64,000 nt of DNA from Triticum aestivum (GCF_018294505.1 NC_057802.1:553330202-553394201); one strand, 5' to 3'; shown: positions 1-11,190, counted from the stretch's first letter. Translations and numbers: made by a program. The notes: generated from the letters alone by a model not told the origin.

Positions 1-491
1 CTTGTGTTTGTTCCCTGTCATTTTCTCCGGTGTCACTCCACGCAGCTAGGGCCGCGACCCACATCATGAACTAATTGTTTTACAACAACAGTTATCCACA
101 CATGGCAATTGACAGAGTAACAGAAAAATAAGCTTCATTCATAGTTTGCCATGATCTAACTAGATTAGTGCGCACGAGTTCATTTCCTGCATGCTAGCGG
201 CGTTTGCTATGATGACATAATAAAAGGCATATGGATGCCACGCATGCATGGTGCTGAATATATTTATTGGTTGATTAGCCCAACTGAGAAGAACAACGAA
301 AAAAGTTGGCCGGAGATGTAGTGTTAATCAAAAGCAACGGCATGCCATTAAATCGGGAGCCTTGTGCAGATCAGCAACTCTCCTGATAATGGAGCATAAA
401 CTATATCATTCGGACTGGAGACTTCTGAAGATCATTTGTTAATCATTTGGAGATAGCATACAAGAACCGTGCATACGTATGTGATACACTA
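1..491. repeat. Block E: truncated copy of the LOR-locus flanking DNA
   Basis: This stretch closely matches sequence near 3518-4285, 35793-36283, 42145-42640 and 54934-55428. Each copy has the same order of landmarks: a CACGCAGCTAG region, a TTATCCACACATGGCAATTG region, and a tail ending in GTGATACACTA. It is a fifth copy of the duplicated LOR-locus DNA, cut at the window edge and at about 491, where the other copies continue into a GA microsatellite. No gene is visible. Confidence 0.8.
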
Positions 492-1291
492 CTAGCAAAA
501 ATGCCCGTGCGTTGCAACAGGAGGATGTCACAAAACTCGAACCCGATATGCTTGGCTCAAGATCCTCGCATGTTCAAATCATCCATTTCTAAATGGCAAT
601 TATTTTGAAAATATAGTAGTTAGTTCGAAGTTATTCAGTCAGACTCATTAATCCCTCTACCAAGATATTAAAAATGGATTCTTCATCCCTTCGAATACTA
701 TATTGTTCAGCTTTTGTGATGCTTTGATTGGATGCTGAACTTCAAAAACATGCCTCATTTATCCATCTTCCTAACGTATAAAAGAGCTCGTGCTTTATAA
801 TGGGAAAACAGAAATATTAAAATCTTTGATATCTCCATCTCATGTTTCTATGTTATTGTGACAAATATCAACATCTTGTCCATGTCCCTTTTCTTCATTG
901 ATCCGACGACACCACACCAACAGGTTACTTTTCTCTATACGGGATATGTCTCCATCTTAACCCTCGTAAGAATACTACTCATGCAACAATTTTGAATTTT
1001 TGTTTCGCAAAAAAACAAGATTGAATTTTTAATCTTTGTAAAATTCAATGATGGAGCAATGAAAGAAACCAGCCCATCACAGTATGTTCTGTAAACAGGG
1101 TTGGCGACCCCATTGACCCCGCATGACCTGCGATGTGATCAGGTGGTTCTGTAGGCATACCGAGCATGGGTGTCTTCTTTGTTTCTATTCGTTATGATAG
1201 TTTCTTTTCCATGGATACGAACACGAGTCTTCATACTTTTTTTTTTGTTTTAAAATCTCTCACGCCTCAACTTCTCATGTACGTAGAGCAT
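492..1291. other. Unassigned AT-rich insertion beginning with a TE-like terminus
   Basis: Homology to the other LOR blocks stops at 491 and is replaced by a sequence starting CTAGCAAAAATGCCCGTGCG, which resembles the terminus of a common grass DNA-transposon family. I found no matching inverted end in the window, so the right boundary and superfamily are unknown. No convincing open reading frame. Confidence 0.35.
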
Positions 1292-1463
1292 AATTGGTTT
1301 GATGCCAAATTTTGGCAACTGCCAAATATTGACTAGAGATTGGTTGCTTGCCAATTTTCATTGCCAATCTCAGAAGAAGTTGCCAAATGTTGGCAACTTC
1401 TGATTTTGCCAAATGTTGGCTTGCCAAATATTGGCAATGCCAAATGTTGGTAGCAAACCAATT
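1292..1463. mobile_element. Small inverted-repeat element (MITE-like)
   Basis: The ends are perfect inverted copies: GCATAATTGGTTTG on the left and CAAACCAATTATGC on the right. The interior is packed with variants of GCCAAATNTTGGCAA, itself nearly palindromic. There is no coding potential. A target-site duplication could not be settled because the palindrome runs through the boundary, so the superfamily is left open. Confidence 0.6.
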
Positions 1464-1837
1464 ATGCTATATATCTCTCTCACGTATCTTTTTTTTGCCT
1501 CAGTCTCTCACGCTTCTCTCTCTCCTCACGTACCCTGCCTCTCAAACTTTGTCGATAGTTCTTCTATCTTTTTCCCAAGTTTCACCAAAAATCTCAATAT
1601 TTATACAATCAGTGAACAACCTTGTATAAATTCTTTGTGTTAAGATTTTGGTATTGAAAACCCTTTGAGAAAGCGTAAAAACATTGCACCAAAAAGAGTC
1701 ACAATGTCTTCAGTTCGGGCAAAAACTTCCTAAATTGTTTGTCTGAAAAAAAGCTGTCACATGAACCGCCTACAGGTCTCTCATCATGTACTACGTTCCT
1801 AGCTAGAGAAGAAGAGGATTGCCATTTCATCCATCCA
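1464..1837. other. Block A, 3' flank of the first LOR gene
   Basis: From about 1592 this matches 33690-33933 and 51270-51511, including a shared ATACAATCAGTGAACAACC stretch. It lies downstream of the minus-strand LOR gene and probably contains its 3' untranslated region. No separate gene is seen. Confidence 0.55.
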
Positions 1838-2440
1838 TCACAAGGAGCGGTTGATGAGGCCACGCACGACGACCAAACCCAGGAAGAGCAGGTGATCCAC
1901 CTCCGGCGCCACCTTCAGCGTCAGCACGTCCTCCCCGAGCACCACCCCCGCCGCCGTCTGCTTCCGTGCGACCTCCGCCACCACCGCGCCATCCACGCCA
2001 CGTACTCTGTACTCCGACTTGCGGGCAGAGCACCCGTCGATCGTGTAGCACGTCCCGGCGCCGCCGTGCATGGCCATGGTGGCCCCGCCCTTCTCGGCCC
2101 GCCGCACGCTGAACCACGGCGTGGCCTCCTCTTCCTGGCCGCCGTTGTGGGCGCAGCGACAGACCTCCCACCTTCTGAACATGCCGAAGCCCTTGCGTCT
2201 GATCCTGATGAGTGCGTTCCCCTGACGGTCCATGAAGAAGACCTCGCGGCCGCCCCTGCAGCCGTAGTTGTCGACGCGGAAGGCGACGGCGCCGTCGGGG
2301 TCGTACACCGTGCAGCCGTTGCCGTTGAACACGAGCGACTTCATCCACACCGTGTACGCCAGCTGCCTGCCCTGCTGCCTCCGGTGATCATCGGAGGAAC
2401 ACAGCGAGGCGGCGGCAGCGAGAGGCTGGATCTTGGCCAT
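1838..2440 (-). CDS. LURP-one-related (LOR/DUF567) protein, copy 1
   Basis: Single-exon gene encoding 200 residues. It belongs to the LURP-one-related family (tubby-C-terminal-like beta-barrel fold). Arabidopsis LURP1 is needed for full basal defence against an oomycete; no biochemical activity is established for the family. Visible landmarks: a short variable N-terminus (1-28), the conserved start of the barrel YTVWMKSLVFNG (29-40), RVDNY near 57, EVFFMDRQGNALI near 70, PWFSVRRAEK near 107, YTIDG, YRVRGVDG, and a C-terminal hydrophobic helix (LLFLGLVVVRGL, about 183-195) ending INRSL. The ATG was chosen because MAKIQPL is conserved in three copies. It has no intron, unlike the plus-strand paralogue at 43860-44625. 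No inactivating change is seen. Paralogues lie at 33934-34527 and 51512-52117. Confidence 0.93.
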   Translation of the reverse strand: MAKIQPLAAAASLCSSDDHRRQQGRQLAYTVWMKSLVFNGNGCTVYDPDGAVAFRVDNYGCRGGREVFFMDRQGNALIRIRRKGFGMFRRWEVCRCAHNGGQEEEATPWFSVRRAEKGGATMAMHGGAGTCYTIDGCSARKSEYRVRGVDGAVVAEVARKQTAAGVVLGEDVLTLKVAPEVDHLLFLGLVVVRGLINRSL

Positions 2441-2516
2441 TGACCAGAGAGATTGCTCTGCTTTAGTGTCGCGATGAGATGATGGGGATGGTGGGCGCCA
2501 GTGGCTGCTTCGGCCT

Positions 2517-2523
2517 ATTTATA
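2517..2523 (-). promoter_or_regulatory. Probable TATA box of LOR copy 1
   Basis: On the minus strand this reads TATAAAT, about 77 bases upstream of the ATG. The same element lies at a similar distance in the two other minus-strand LOR genes (34614-34620 and 52204-52210), which supports it as the core promoter. Confidence 0.6.
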
Positions 2524-3833
2524 TGTGTAGGTGCGTGCTTCTACTCTGTTAACTGTCCGGGGCGGTATCTGAATTAGTTTATGGCGCTGTACGCGTCACT
2601 CGTAAGGATAGAACAGTGCTGCACCGAAGTTGTTTAAGCTCGACCTAGCAATGCACTAGTCAGTATGCAGTTGGCGCCACGTTTACCTGGTGTTTGCTTG
2701 TTTGTTTGGACTATAATTTTTAGCATTAAAAGGACAATGCCGCATAGGGATAGAGGTTTACGAAACTTTCAGAAATACTGCCTAATATTTCTCCCCCATT
2801 GCATTGCCCGGCAGACATCATTAGCTAAGTGCATGTGAAAGTATGCTTGTACATGCGGCAAAACAGTTCAAAGTGTGGCTTCTTCACCCGCACATATGCT
2901 ATAGTTTCCAAAGTACTTCTCTTTAAGCTAATATAAGACGTTTTGGACCACTACGAAGGGAGTAAGTAAGAATAGAAATGTTACTACTGCTACTTACCAT
3001 AAGCATAGTTTGGAGGTAAAAGAAAACACTGTAGGATTAGGGTCTACTTGGATTGGGTGTAAATTAGAAGCAATCCAAGAAGGCCTAGGTGTAAAATATG
3101 GGTGCTCTCTGGTATTTAGTTCAAACTTGAGCTAAATATATATACCAGGAAAAACACACAAAACTCACTCAGTCAATGCACCGTCACATTTAATTTGCAA
3201 ATGGGTGTGAAGAGGAAAGACCGGTGTGATCAATACATGAACCGTCCCGCTTTCCTCCATTCCAACGCATGAAGCTGAAACTTTGGTCCAATGTGCAACC
3301 CGCAATGTGTAGCATGTGTGATTACTTGGATCTCAACCTCGATGATGGAAGCGTGATATGGATTCTTCTATTCGGTGGGCATCTCTTCTTTATCTGTAAA
3401 GCAGGCCCGACACGTACGTATGCACAATAAGCCAATGATAGGTACTCCTTGTTGCGTTGCACCTAATTAAGCTGCTGGCTAAAAGGTTTAGCTAAAGATT
3501 GATCTAACTCCCGTTCTCGTGTTTGTTACCTTTCGTTTTCTCTGATATCACTCCACGCATGCAGCTAGGGCCGTGACCCACATCATTAACTAATTGTTTT
3601 ACAACAACAATTATCCACACATGGCAATTGACAGGGTAACAGAAAAAATAGGCTCCATTCATAGTTTTCCATGATCTAACTAGATTAGTGCGCATGAGTT
3701 TGTTGCCTGCATGCTAATGGCGGTTTGTGCTGATGACCTAATTAAAATGGATGTGGATGCCTTTACATGCAGTGATGAATATATTTATATGGTTGGTTAG
3801 CCCAACGCAGAAGAGCAACGAGATGCAGTGTTA
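2524..3833. other. Block A, upstream flank of LOR copy 1
   Basis: Non-coding duplicated DNA. 2835-3090 matches 54230-54460, and 3260-3480 matches 35330-35500, 41885-42060 and 54635-54790. A short reading frame around 3306-3420 (CDYLDLNLDDGSV) is partly kept in blocks C and D but shifted in B. I cannot name it and do not call it a gene. Confidence 0.6.
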
Positions 3834-4101
3834 GGCTGATCACAATGGGCAGGAACTTAGGAGTAACATCACACACTCCAATGCAACTTTGCTTATGTGG
3901 CACATATTTAATGAAGAGAGAGCTGCTTGTGGTAACTAGCTAAGTTACCAGAACATCACACACTCCAAGAAACAATGAGTCTATGATCTAATAAATACAT
4001 CGTTGCATGACACTACATACATGTTCCTACCCACTATGAAGGTAGTAACATAGGAAAGTGTGTAGGTTACTAGCTTATGTTCCTGCCCATTGTGACCAGC
4101 C
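3834..4101. mobile_element. Tourist-like MITE (PIF/Harbinger type)
   Basis: 268-bp element with terminal inverted repeats (left GGCTGATCACAATGGGCAGG, right ending CCCATTGTGACCAGCC), flanked by direct TTA repeats at 3831-3833 and 4102-4104. Blocks B, C and D have the uninterrupted sequence GCAGTGTTAAACAAAGC or a close variant at about 36098, 42463 and 55238, so the insertion is specific to block A. It carries no coding sequence and would depend on a PIF-type transposase. Confidence 0.9.
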
Positions 4102-4280
4102 TTAAACAAAGCAAGGGCATGCCACGGAATCGGAAGCCTTGTGCAGACCAGCAACTCTGCTAATAATGGAGCATAAACTATATCATTTGGACGGGAGACT
4201 TCTGAATATCATTTTCATTTGTTAATCACAGAGCAAATTAGTTGGAGATAGCACACCGTGCGTACGTATGTGATACACTA

Positions 4281-4285
<5 letters not shown>

Positions 4286-4326
<41 letters not shown>
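4286..4326. repeat. (GA)n microsatellite, block A
   Basis: About 20 uninterrupted AG units at a position shared with block B (36284-36314) and block D (55429-55470). In block C the equivalent position (about 42640-42656) is short and degenerate. Confidence 0.95.
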
Positions 4327-4328
<2 letters not shown>

Positions 4329-5405
4329 CTTGAGAAGGTGAGCTTGCTGACCAAATTGATGCGCTTACTCTGCAAGATATGGAAATAAAAAAAATGACAC
4401 CTCATCGATTGGATCAGAATAGTTCTAGCACAAGTCTATGACGGTTGTGACGTCCACGGAGAGCGCACGTTTATCATCAAAAAGCATTGTGCTTCGGACC
4501 CTTCAGTTGCTTGCCTGCAGAGTACGAATTTCGTGCAAACAATTTTTGTTGTCAACAGTTTAGGATGAAACATGCCCAACTAAAACACGAAATTGGTTTG
4601 AAACAAAGTAGCAGATTTAAATACTTTGCTCGTTCAGCTAGCACTCAGTAGAGAAAATTCCAAGGAAATTATGCTTAACCATAAGGGGGGTGTGTTGTCT
4701 CTTGAGCCAATTTTGTCTATAAGATTCTTATTTGTCCCGGTTTCAGGGAAGCTGTCATTCAATCATGAAAAATAATTAAAACTTAATTTGTGATATACTA
4801 GTACTGCATACCGTGTGAAGGTGTTCATATTCTCTTGGAAGAAAAGACGTGAAGCTTCTATATAGAATTGTTTAATGTATTCTTCTTTTGGACATAGGTT
4901 GGAAAAAGAATATAGTGAAGTGTCGAGCAGCTGATCTCTGGAACAAGACACGGAGAAGTCTCAACTGTAGCGTATCGAATGCAGCACTGCTCACGTTTGA
5001 ACAGATTCTCACCTCAACAAGAACGTGCAGATGAAAGAGCACCATATGCTTATAGATGCTCGATCGGCAAGATACACGTGTACAGAGTGTACAATCAATG
5101 TATGTACTTGTGTAGCATCATCCCTTTACAAAAGACAAACAAAGGGAGGGACGGAGCATGCAAAGTATCTGATTCTGATCCCTGCAGGTTAGCCATGTAC
5201 TTAAACGTATATAGTTTAGTCGAATCACCACTTTGAACACTGCTTGCACGCCTAATGTATCCCTAAAAAGAACTCATCGTTGACACACATATCTAACACG
5301 TATTATAGTTCACAAGCACGTTGCTAGCAGCTGGCTAGACCTGTTTCCATAATTCTCCACGCATGTATAAAACTATAAATGAGAAACATACTGCGTGCAG
5401 TGCTT
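4327..5405 (+). promoter_or_regulatory. Orphan LOR promoter region, block A
   Basis: This segment, especially 4960-5401, matches the 500 bases immediately upstream of the intact plus-strand LOR gene in block C (43370-43822), including the TATA-like ACTATAAATGAGAAACATAC at 5372-5391. The LOR coding sequence that follows in block C is absent: after CAGTGC at about 5402 the sequence jumps to what lies downstream of the gene in C. It is therefore promoter DNA without its gene. A short open frame at 4979-5236 is not conserved as protein. Confidence 0.65.
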
Positions 5406-6771
5406 TCTAAATATGAGAGTAGAGTATATTTTATTTGCCAACTAAGAACCAAAGGGGTGAGTGTTTGTTTAGCTATATCATAACTTGTTCAGTGTATTCT
5501 AAATTACCACATGGGTGATGCGCTTGCCTAGGTTCACTTGAGAAATGAGTCACTTGACTAAGAAATATAGCTATTTTCTTAGTTAATTTTAGATAGCCAT
5601 CTGATTAAGAATTATTTTTTTGCACTTGCAAGAATCCAGATGTCCCGATCGAATCGTTATTAGTGGCGCCTTCAACACTATAGTTATTTATTATTTTCCC
5701 AGGAAATAGCACAACAAATAGATTTTGTATTATCGGTGTTCCTCGCACATTAAAAGAAGTGTATACTTGCGTAAGCAAATAATGTTACACAAAAGTCAAA
5801 TGCTTAACAATCTTTATATTGATGGCCCCTTAAATATTTTCTCTAACTAGTATTACACCCATATATATTAACACGACTTCCAGAGGGCGAAAAATGAGTC
5901 AAAGCAGATAGCTCCGGGCCCAATTGGTTTGTATGAAAGTTACAAAATGTAAACGAGATTGTGAGTGACATCCGAATGACGGAATTAAAGTACTAACCGG
6001 GAAAAAAGGTACATAGACATATGCCACCGAAAGGTTTTTTCCAAAAGATTTGTATTTGATAAAAATGAAACTATACATACGCGCAGTCACCGATCCTAAT
6101 TATATTTCATATCCTAATTCAAACATCTGCATCCTAGGGTTGTATGTGTTGATCAATACATAGCCCGAGAGTTTAATCTCATTCCTTTTTTAAAATAAAG
6201 CATGTGTGTCATGTGCAAAAGTAACAAATTTCGCCCGCTATTCAATTTTCAATATTCTTTTTCGTCCCAGTTTTTTATTTTGTGTACATGCTTCAAATCA
6301 TGAATATTATTGTTATACAAAGTAATAAAATGCTTTTATTTGGTAAAATGATTGACAATATAGATGTACGGTTTATTGGCACAATGAATACGAAAACAAT
6401 AAAACTAAGGGTGTGTGTGTTGGGGGGGGGGGTGTTTCCAGCCATATACGAGAATGAAGCACAAACAGTTGCCATCCTTATTAACAAAACTATACCAAAA
6501 CATTTTGGTCAAATAAAGACATAGGAATGAACTAGGGGAGTCCGTACATCAAGTGGTACTAATTCTCTCAGGGTCTTTCTCTTTAACCAAGGATTAGCTA
6601 GGGTCCCCGCAGACGTTGATGTTTGGAGCCTAAATCGTGATGTGTACATCACACAGTGTACCATATGTACGCACACACGCGGCGTGTATGTATTCTCAAT
6701 CGAAAAAAATATAAAGTCCAGCCTGCTCCACGTGTACATACGACTCGTAGAATAAATGCGCATTTAAAAAA
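5406..6771. other. Block A, downstream flank, no gene seen
   Basis: 5410-5830 matches 38745-39170 (block B) and 44985-45400 (block C). 6480-6770 matches 39175-39575. Block B lacks the roughly 640 bases present here at about 5833-6479, while C agrees with A at the left junction, so a deletion in B is the simpler reading. A GT-rich tract and a G-run occur at 6410-6431. The 18 bases at 6754-6771 are the left target duplication of the LINE insertion that follows. Confidence 0.6.
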
Positions 6772-7323
6772 GCAAGCATAATCTATGGTAGTGCAGAGCA
6801 ACAGGTGAAGCATCCGGTACAAGATACACCGTGGAAGCCTCCCAAGCGGGGCTGGGTCAAACTAAACACAGATGGGTCCTTTGCTGAATCAGATGGAACG
6901 GGAGCCGGGATGATCCTGCGGGATAGCGCTGGGGCGATCATTTTCTCATCATGCAGAACCTTGTTTTCTTGTAGAGATGCATTGGAAGCAGAGCTATGTG
7001 CATGCATGGAAGGATTGTCCTTTGCAATTCAGCGGTCGGACCTACCAATTGAAGTTGAGATGGATTCGAACAATGCTGTGTCTATGATTTCTTATGAGGA
7101 GATGGACCGCTCAGTACACGCCCCTTTGGTGGGTGAGATCAAGCACCTGTTGAGTCTTAGAAAGTTTTGTATTACTCATGTACCTCGTAGTCAAAATAAA
7201 GCTAGTGATAAACTTGCTAGTTTCGCTAGAACTGAGGGCCGAACTATTACTTGGGTTGGATCGGGCCCGGAGGAAGTGTTGAGGATTGTCCATGATGATT
7301 GTAAGAACTTGATCATTGAGTAA
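6772..7323 (+). pseudogene. RNase H-like domain of a LINE ORF2 (5'-truncated)
   Basis: Reading frame open from the left edge of the insertion to a TAA at 7321-7323, with no ATG near its beginning. It shows the RVT_3-type RNase H domain found at the C-terminus of many plant LINE polyproteins. The four acidic positions appear present: the D in LNTDGSF, the E in LEAELCACM, the D in EMDSNNAV and the D in ASDKLASFAR. This domain would degrade RNA in RNA:DNA hybrids. Everything upstream (endonuclease, reverse transcriptase) is missing, so the fragment is a passenger without its own start or promoter. Similar domains also occur as stand-alone host proteins, but the target duplication and A-tail make the LINE reading much stronger. 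Confidence 0.85.
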
Positions 7324-7345
7324 TACAATTCTTTTTCCCGTAAAA
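6772..7345 (+). mobile_element. 5'-truncated LINE insertion
   Basis: Non-LTR retrotransposon fragment ending in an A-tract, flanked by an 18-bp direct repeat AAATGCGCATTTAAAAAA (6754-6771 and 7346-7363). The undisturbed paralogous site is in block B at about 39555. Long target duplication, 5' truncation and A-rich 3' end are hallmarks of target-primed reverse transcription. It carries only the RNase H-like end of ORF2. Confidence 0.88.
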
Positions 7346-7592
7346 AAATGCGCATTTAAAAAAATCTTTCTCTTTGTGAGGTAAATTCCCAAAGAAACTT
7401 CTTTTTAATGGCGAAAGAAACGGCGCTGCTGTTCACGTCCACGCTTCGAGGTGTCGGTCATCTCGTGTTCATAAAAAAGGCGAATGATCTGGTCAACGTG
7501 TTTCATTGGCTCTGCTGATGGGTTCCATTCCCATTCCAATACTCCCTTGGTTTTAAATATAAGACCTTTTAAACATTCCAATATAAACTATA

Positions 7593-9971
7593 CGACTGTG
7601 CTAACTTCTGATCGTTCCGAATTTAGCAACTGATCCGAACGCAGCTTCACTTCATGTGTGACGTGAATTTGCACTAGTCAATCGTATGAAACCATGCATA
7701 TAGAACAAAATTGCTTACATCAACAAATAGTCTCTTTAATCTTCAAATTCAAAATGTTTTGTAGCTCAAGCCATCGCTCTGATTGAAAAAAAAAACACAT
7801 AAAAAAATTATCGCGACGAGACCTTCGAAGCTAGATTCCATGTTGGCATGTTCCGATGATATTATTTTTAAAAAAAGTTTTCACGTCTGCACTATGTAAG
7901 TAACCATATCTGTGGTTCTTAAGTTACCATGTTGTTCACATATAAATTATCTGATACGAAGAATGTTCTTACAATCATCTCCCTACGTGCACATGCATGC
8001 ATCATGCATACAAGCATCAGAGGACAAAAAAGCCAATCTTATCTTATATTCTTCTATTTTGAAAATTCAAAATATTTTGTAGCTCAAACCGTCAGCCCGA
8101 CCAAAAATTAGTATTCACATAAAAAATCCGTCGTGGCGAGGCCTTCGAAACTAGATCCCATGTTGATATATTCCGTGGACCTTTTTTTGTCAAAAAGTTA
8201 TCAGGCCTGGGCTAAGTAAATTATCAGATCTGTTATGCCTATATTATCATGCTATTTATGTAGAAGTGATGGGGCTATTTCAACAAATTTCTCCCCTGTT
8301 CAGAAGTTATTGCGGTGTTGGTACATGAGTTATCAGCTCTGTTGTGCTTGTATTATCATATTATATATACAGAAATAATGGGGTATATTTTTCAACTTTT
8401 CTCCCCTGGTCAAAAGTTACAGTGATGTTTGTACTTATGCTATCAGATCTGCGGTGCGTATATTACCATACTATTTACACATAAGTTACGAGGGATATGT
8501 TGTCTACAACAAAAAACCGTCTAGTCGAGGTTACCGCAGTGTTTGTGTGTAAGTTATCAGGCATGGGTGTGTATATTATCATGCTATTTTCACAAAATTT
8601 ATCAGGTGTATGTTTTCACGTGGTCGAAGTTACCGTGATGTTTGTACCTAAATTATCATGTCTACAATGCTTAAATAATCATGCTATTTATTACACAGAA
8701 GTTGCCGGGGTATGTTTTCATCAACAAAAAAATGACTAGTCGAGGTTACCACGGTGCTTATATGTAAGTTATCAGGTGTGGATGCTTATATTATCATGCT
8801 ATTTACATAGAAGTTATCGGTTGTATGTTTTCAACAATTTTTCACCTGATCAAATTACCACGGTGTTTATACTTAAGTTATCAGGTCTATAGTGCTTAAA
8901 TGATCATGCTATTTATAAAAGAATTTACCAGGGGTATGTTTTCAAAAAAAAAAAATAACCTTGTTGAGGTTACTGTGGTATTTTTATGCAAGTTATCAGG
9001 TGTGGATGCGTATATTGTGATGCTATTTACATAGAAGCTATCGGTTGTATGTTTTCAACAATTTTTTTCACCTGATCAAAGTTACCGCGGTGTTTGTACC
9101 TAACTTATCAGGTCTGCATTGCTTAAATGGTCATGCTATTTACAAAATAATTTAGCGGGGGTATGTTTTCAACAACAAAAAATCACCTTGTTGAGGTGTA
9201 TGTTTTCAACAATTTTGTCACCTGGTTGAAGTTACCTCGAGTTTATACCTAAGTTATCAGGTCTAGAGTACTTAAATGATCATGCTATTTACAGAAGAAG
9301 TTACCGGCTGTATATTTTGAACAACAACAAAAATCGCCTTGTTGATGTTACCATGGTATTTGTATGTAAGTTATCAGATGCGGAGGCGTATGCTATCATG
9401 TTATTTACACAGAATTTACCGGGTGTGTTTTTCAATAATTTTTTCACTTGGTCAGAGTTTTCGTGGTATTTGTACCTAAGTTATCAGGTCAGTGCTTAAA
9501 CGATCATGCGATTTACATAGAATTTACCGAGCACGCTTAATAAAAAACGATGGGTTATGTAGATATGAAAAGCATGTTGCCTTTTATTTCTTCAGAAAAA
9601 GAAGACATCAGTGAGATGGCTTAGTTAAATTAACTATTACGTCATCCATTCCCTCAAAAAACTACTACATCATCCACCGTTCGAATGAAATGGGAGCAAA
9701 AAAGTTGTATAGATTTGAATTTTACTGTTCGTTTGGTGCATTTGCACCTAAGAGTAGAAACTCAGCCCTTAAAAGGTGGTCTTTCCTATTGTTTACATAG
9801 AAACTTACCTAGCTCAGTTGGTAGAAGGTGATCGTCGGGACAGAGAAGAGAACCGTTGTGTGAGAGAAAAAAGGGATGGGGAGAAAAAATCAGGAAAAAC
9901 GAGGATTGCGTACAGGAGGAGTCGTTCGGACCTGTCGCTAACTTCCGATCATTTGCAAGTTAGCTTTCTCT
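7593..9971. mobile_element. Non-autonomous Mutator-like element (MULE)
   Basis: 2379-bp insertion into a Stowaway MITE. It is flanked by a perfect 9-bp direct repeat TAAACTATA (7584-7592 and 9972-9980), the duplication length typical of Mutator elements. The ends are imperfect inverted repeats of about 50 bases (left 7593-7642, right about 9920-9971), sharing GCTAACTT, GATCG and TCCGAACG in the same order. Block B has the empty site at about 41215. No transposase is present; the interior is mostly a degenerate tandem array. An A-box-like AGCTCAGTTGGTAGAAGG at 9811-9828 has no B-box partner. Confidence 0.85.
8200..9530 (+). repeat. Degenerate tandem array inside the MULE
   Basis: Roughly 140-150-base units recur about nine times, each containing variants of AAGTTATCAGGTCTG, TATCATGCTATTTACA, AGAAGTTACCGG and TATGTTTTCAACAA. 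Alternate units differ in a consistent way, so the higher-order period may be about 290 bases. Short open frames in it only reflect the repetition. Confidence 0.75.
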
Positions 9972-10030
9972 TAAACTATATACAAAGCAAAATAAGTAAA
10001 TCTACACTCTAAAATATGTCTATATATATC

Positions 10031-10944
10031 CACATCCTCTATAACACTATGCTCCCTAATTTTAAAGAGCCTACATTCAATTGAGGTCTCCACTTAGGAT
10101 TAGGTCACCCGTTTTTTATCGGGTCAATAATTTTCTCAAAGCCCTCTCATTCAATTCTTTTATACTACTATATACATTATGCTTCATAATTTTTAAGGCC
10201 TCGCGATTAATTGAGGTCTTCACTTTAGAATCAGGTCAGCCAATTTTGACCGGGTCAACAATTTCTCAAGGGCTCTCTCATTCGATTCTTTCACCATGTT
10301 CCTACTTTAAAGTTTTTTCATTCAATTGAGGTATTGAATTTTGGATTTGGTTTTCGATTTTGACCGGACCAACGATTTTTCAAATCAATCAACAACAACC
10401 GACCTATAAAAACATATCAATCGCGCACACCCTTTCACCACCTAAAAAAAAGTGTCAACGATAATGTAGCACCAATATAGTAGATGCAGCCACCTGTGCA
10501 GAAATTTCTCCACATAAATACACGTTGGTCAGTGGATAACACAGAACCACACCACGAAAAGGCCCATCAAATCACGGCATCATAAATAAAAATACACTTC
10601 ACCATCTCCCCCTCCCGCCAAACTAAATATTCTACCAGTTTCAAAATATAAGGGGTATTAATTTTTTGGAAAGTTAAATTTCTTTAACTTTGTCCAAGTT
10701 CAGAGCAAAAATATCGATATCCACAATACTTAAAAAAGTATGGAAATTTATTTCATGATGAATCTAATCATCGATTTGATTTTATGGATTTTGGTATATT
10801 TTTCTACAAATTTGATCAAACTTAAAAGGTTTGACTTTTCAAAAAAGTAATACACATTATATTTTCAAATATAGTATTTGTTTTAAAGAAATTCAACAAC
10901 ACCAACGGCGCAGCAAAGCGAGCCCAACCCTTATAGTATTGACT
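10031..10944. mobile_element. Composite insertion with short tandem repeats and a second Stowaway-like MITE
   Basis: Sequence absent from the intact Stowaway in block B. It begins with three degenerate units of about 120 bases (near 10051, 10171 and 10299) sharing CATTCAATTGAGGT and GACCGGGTCAA. At about 10636-10870 is a second, diverged Stowaway-like MITE (TTTCAAAATATAAGGGGTATTA near the left end, with a matching inverted right end). I could not settle the outer boundaries or a target duplication. Confidence 0.5.
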
Positions 10945-11023
10945 GTATTGAATCTCTAAAAGGGCTTATATTTAGAAACGGAGGGAGTATAAAATATGGT
11001 AACAGGTATGCATGGTTTATGCG

Positions 11024-11170
11024 TGTAAGATGTGATGATTGCATGATGTACTGCTCTTCGTGCATAGGCACGTATATATGATATACAAAGGTGGGCCACA
11101 GACCTCAACTATACAAGGAACTAGGAGGCGGGCCCAATACACAATATGCACATAACACATATACTCAACA
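11024..11170 (-). repeat. 3' LTR of the truncated copia element
   Basis: 147 bases, the same length as each LTR of the complete copia element, with TG and CA termini when read on the minus strand (TGTTGAG at its start, CTTACA at its end). Sequence similarity to the other element's LTR is patchy but collinear (TATAGTTGAGG, CATATATAC), so it is a related but distinct subfamily. Confidence 0.85.
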
Positions 11171-11190
11171 CACCCCCCCCCCCCCCCGCA

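Larger units (their letters stand above)
7542..10987. mobile_element. Stowaway MITE split by two later insertions
   Basis: Three pieces (7542-7592, about 9972-10030, about 10945-10987) line up in order with the intact 150-bp Stowaway element in block B at 41172-41321. TA dinucleotides flank both outer ends, and the right terminus reads ACGGAGGGAG. The pieces are separated by a MULE (7593-9971) and a second insertion (about 10031-10944). Confidence 0.85.

Noticed and set aside
1739..2443. Long plus-strand open frame opposite LOR copy 1
   Set aside because: It is the GC-rich antisense shadow of the LOR gene, begins at a non-ATG codon and has no recognisable domain. The same shadow recurs at the other LOR copies.
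7900..9530. CRISPR-like regular repeat array
   Set aside because: Units are long, degenerate and joined without unique spacers, and the host is a plant. It is a satellite-like array within a MULE.
9790..9860. tRNA-like A-box (AGCTCAGTTGGTAGAAGG)
   Set aside because: No B-box, no cloverleaf can be drawn around it, and it lies inside the right part of a MULE. Not called as a tRNA or SINE.
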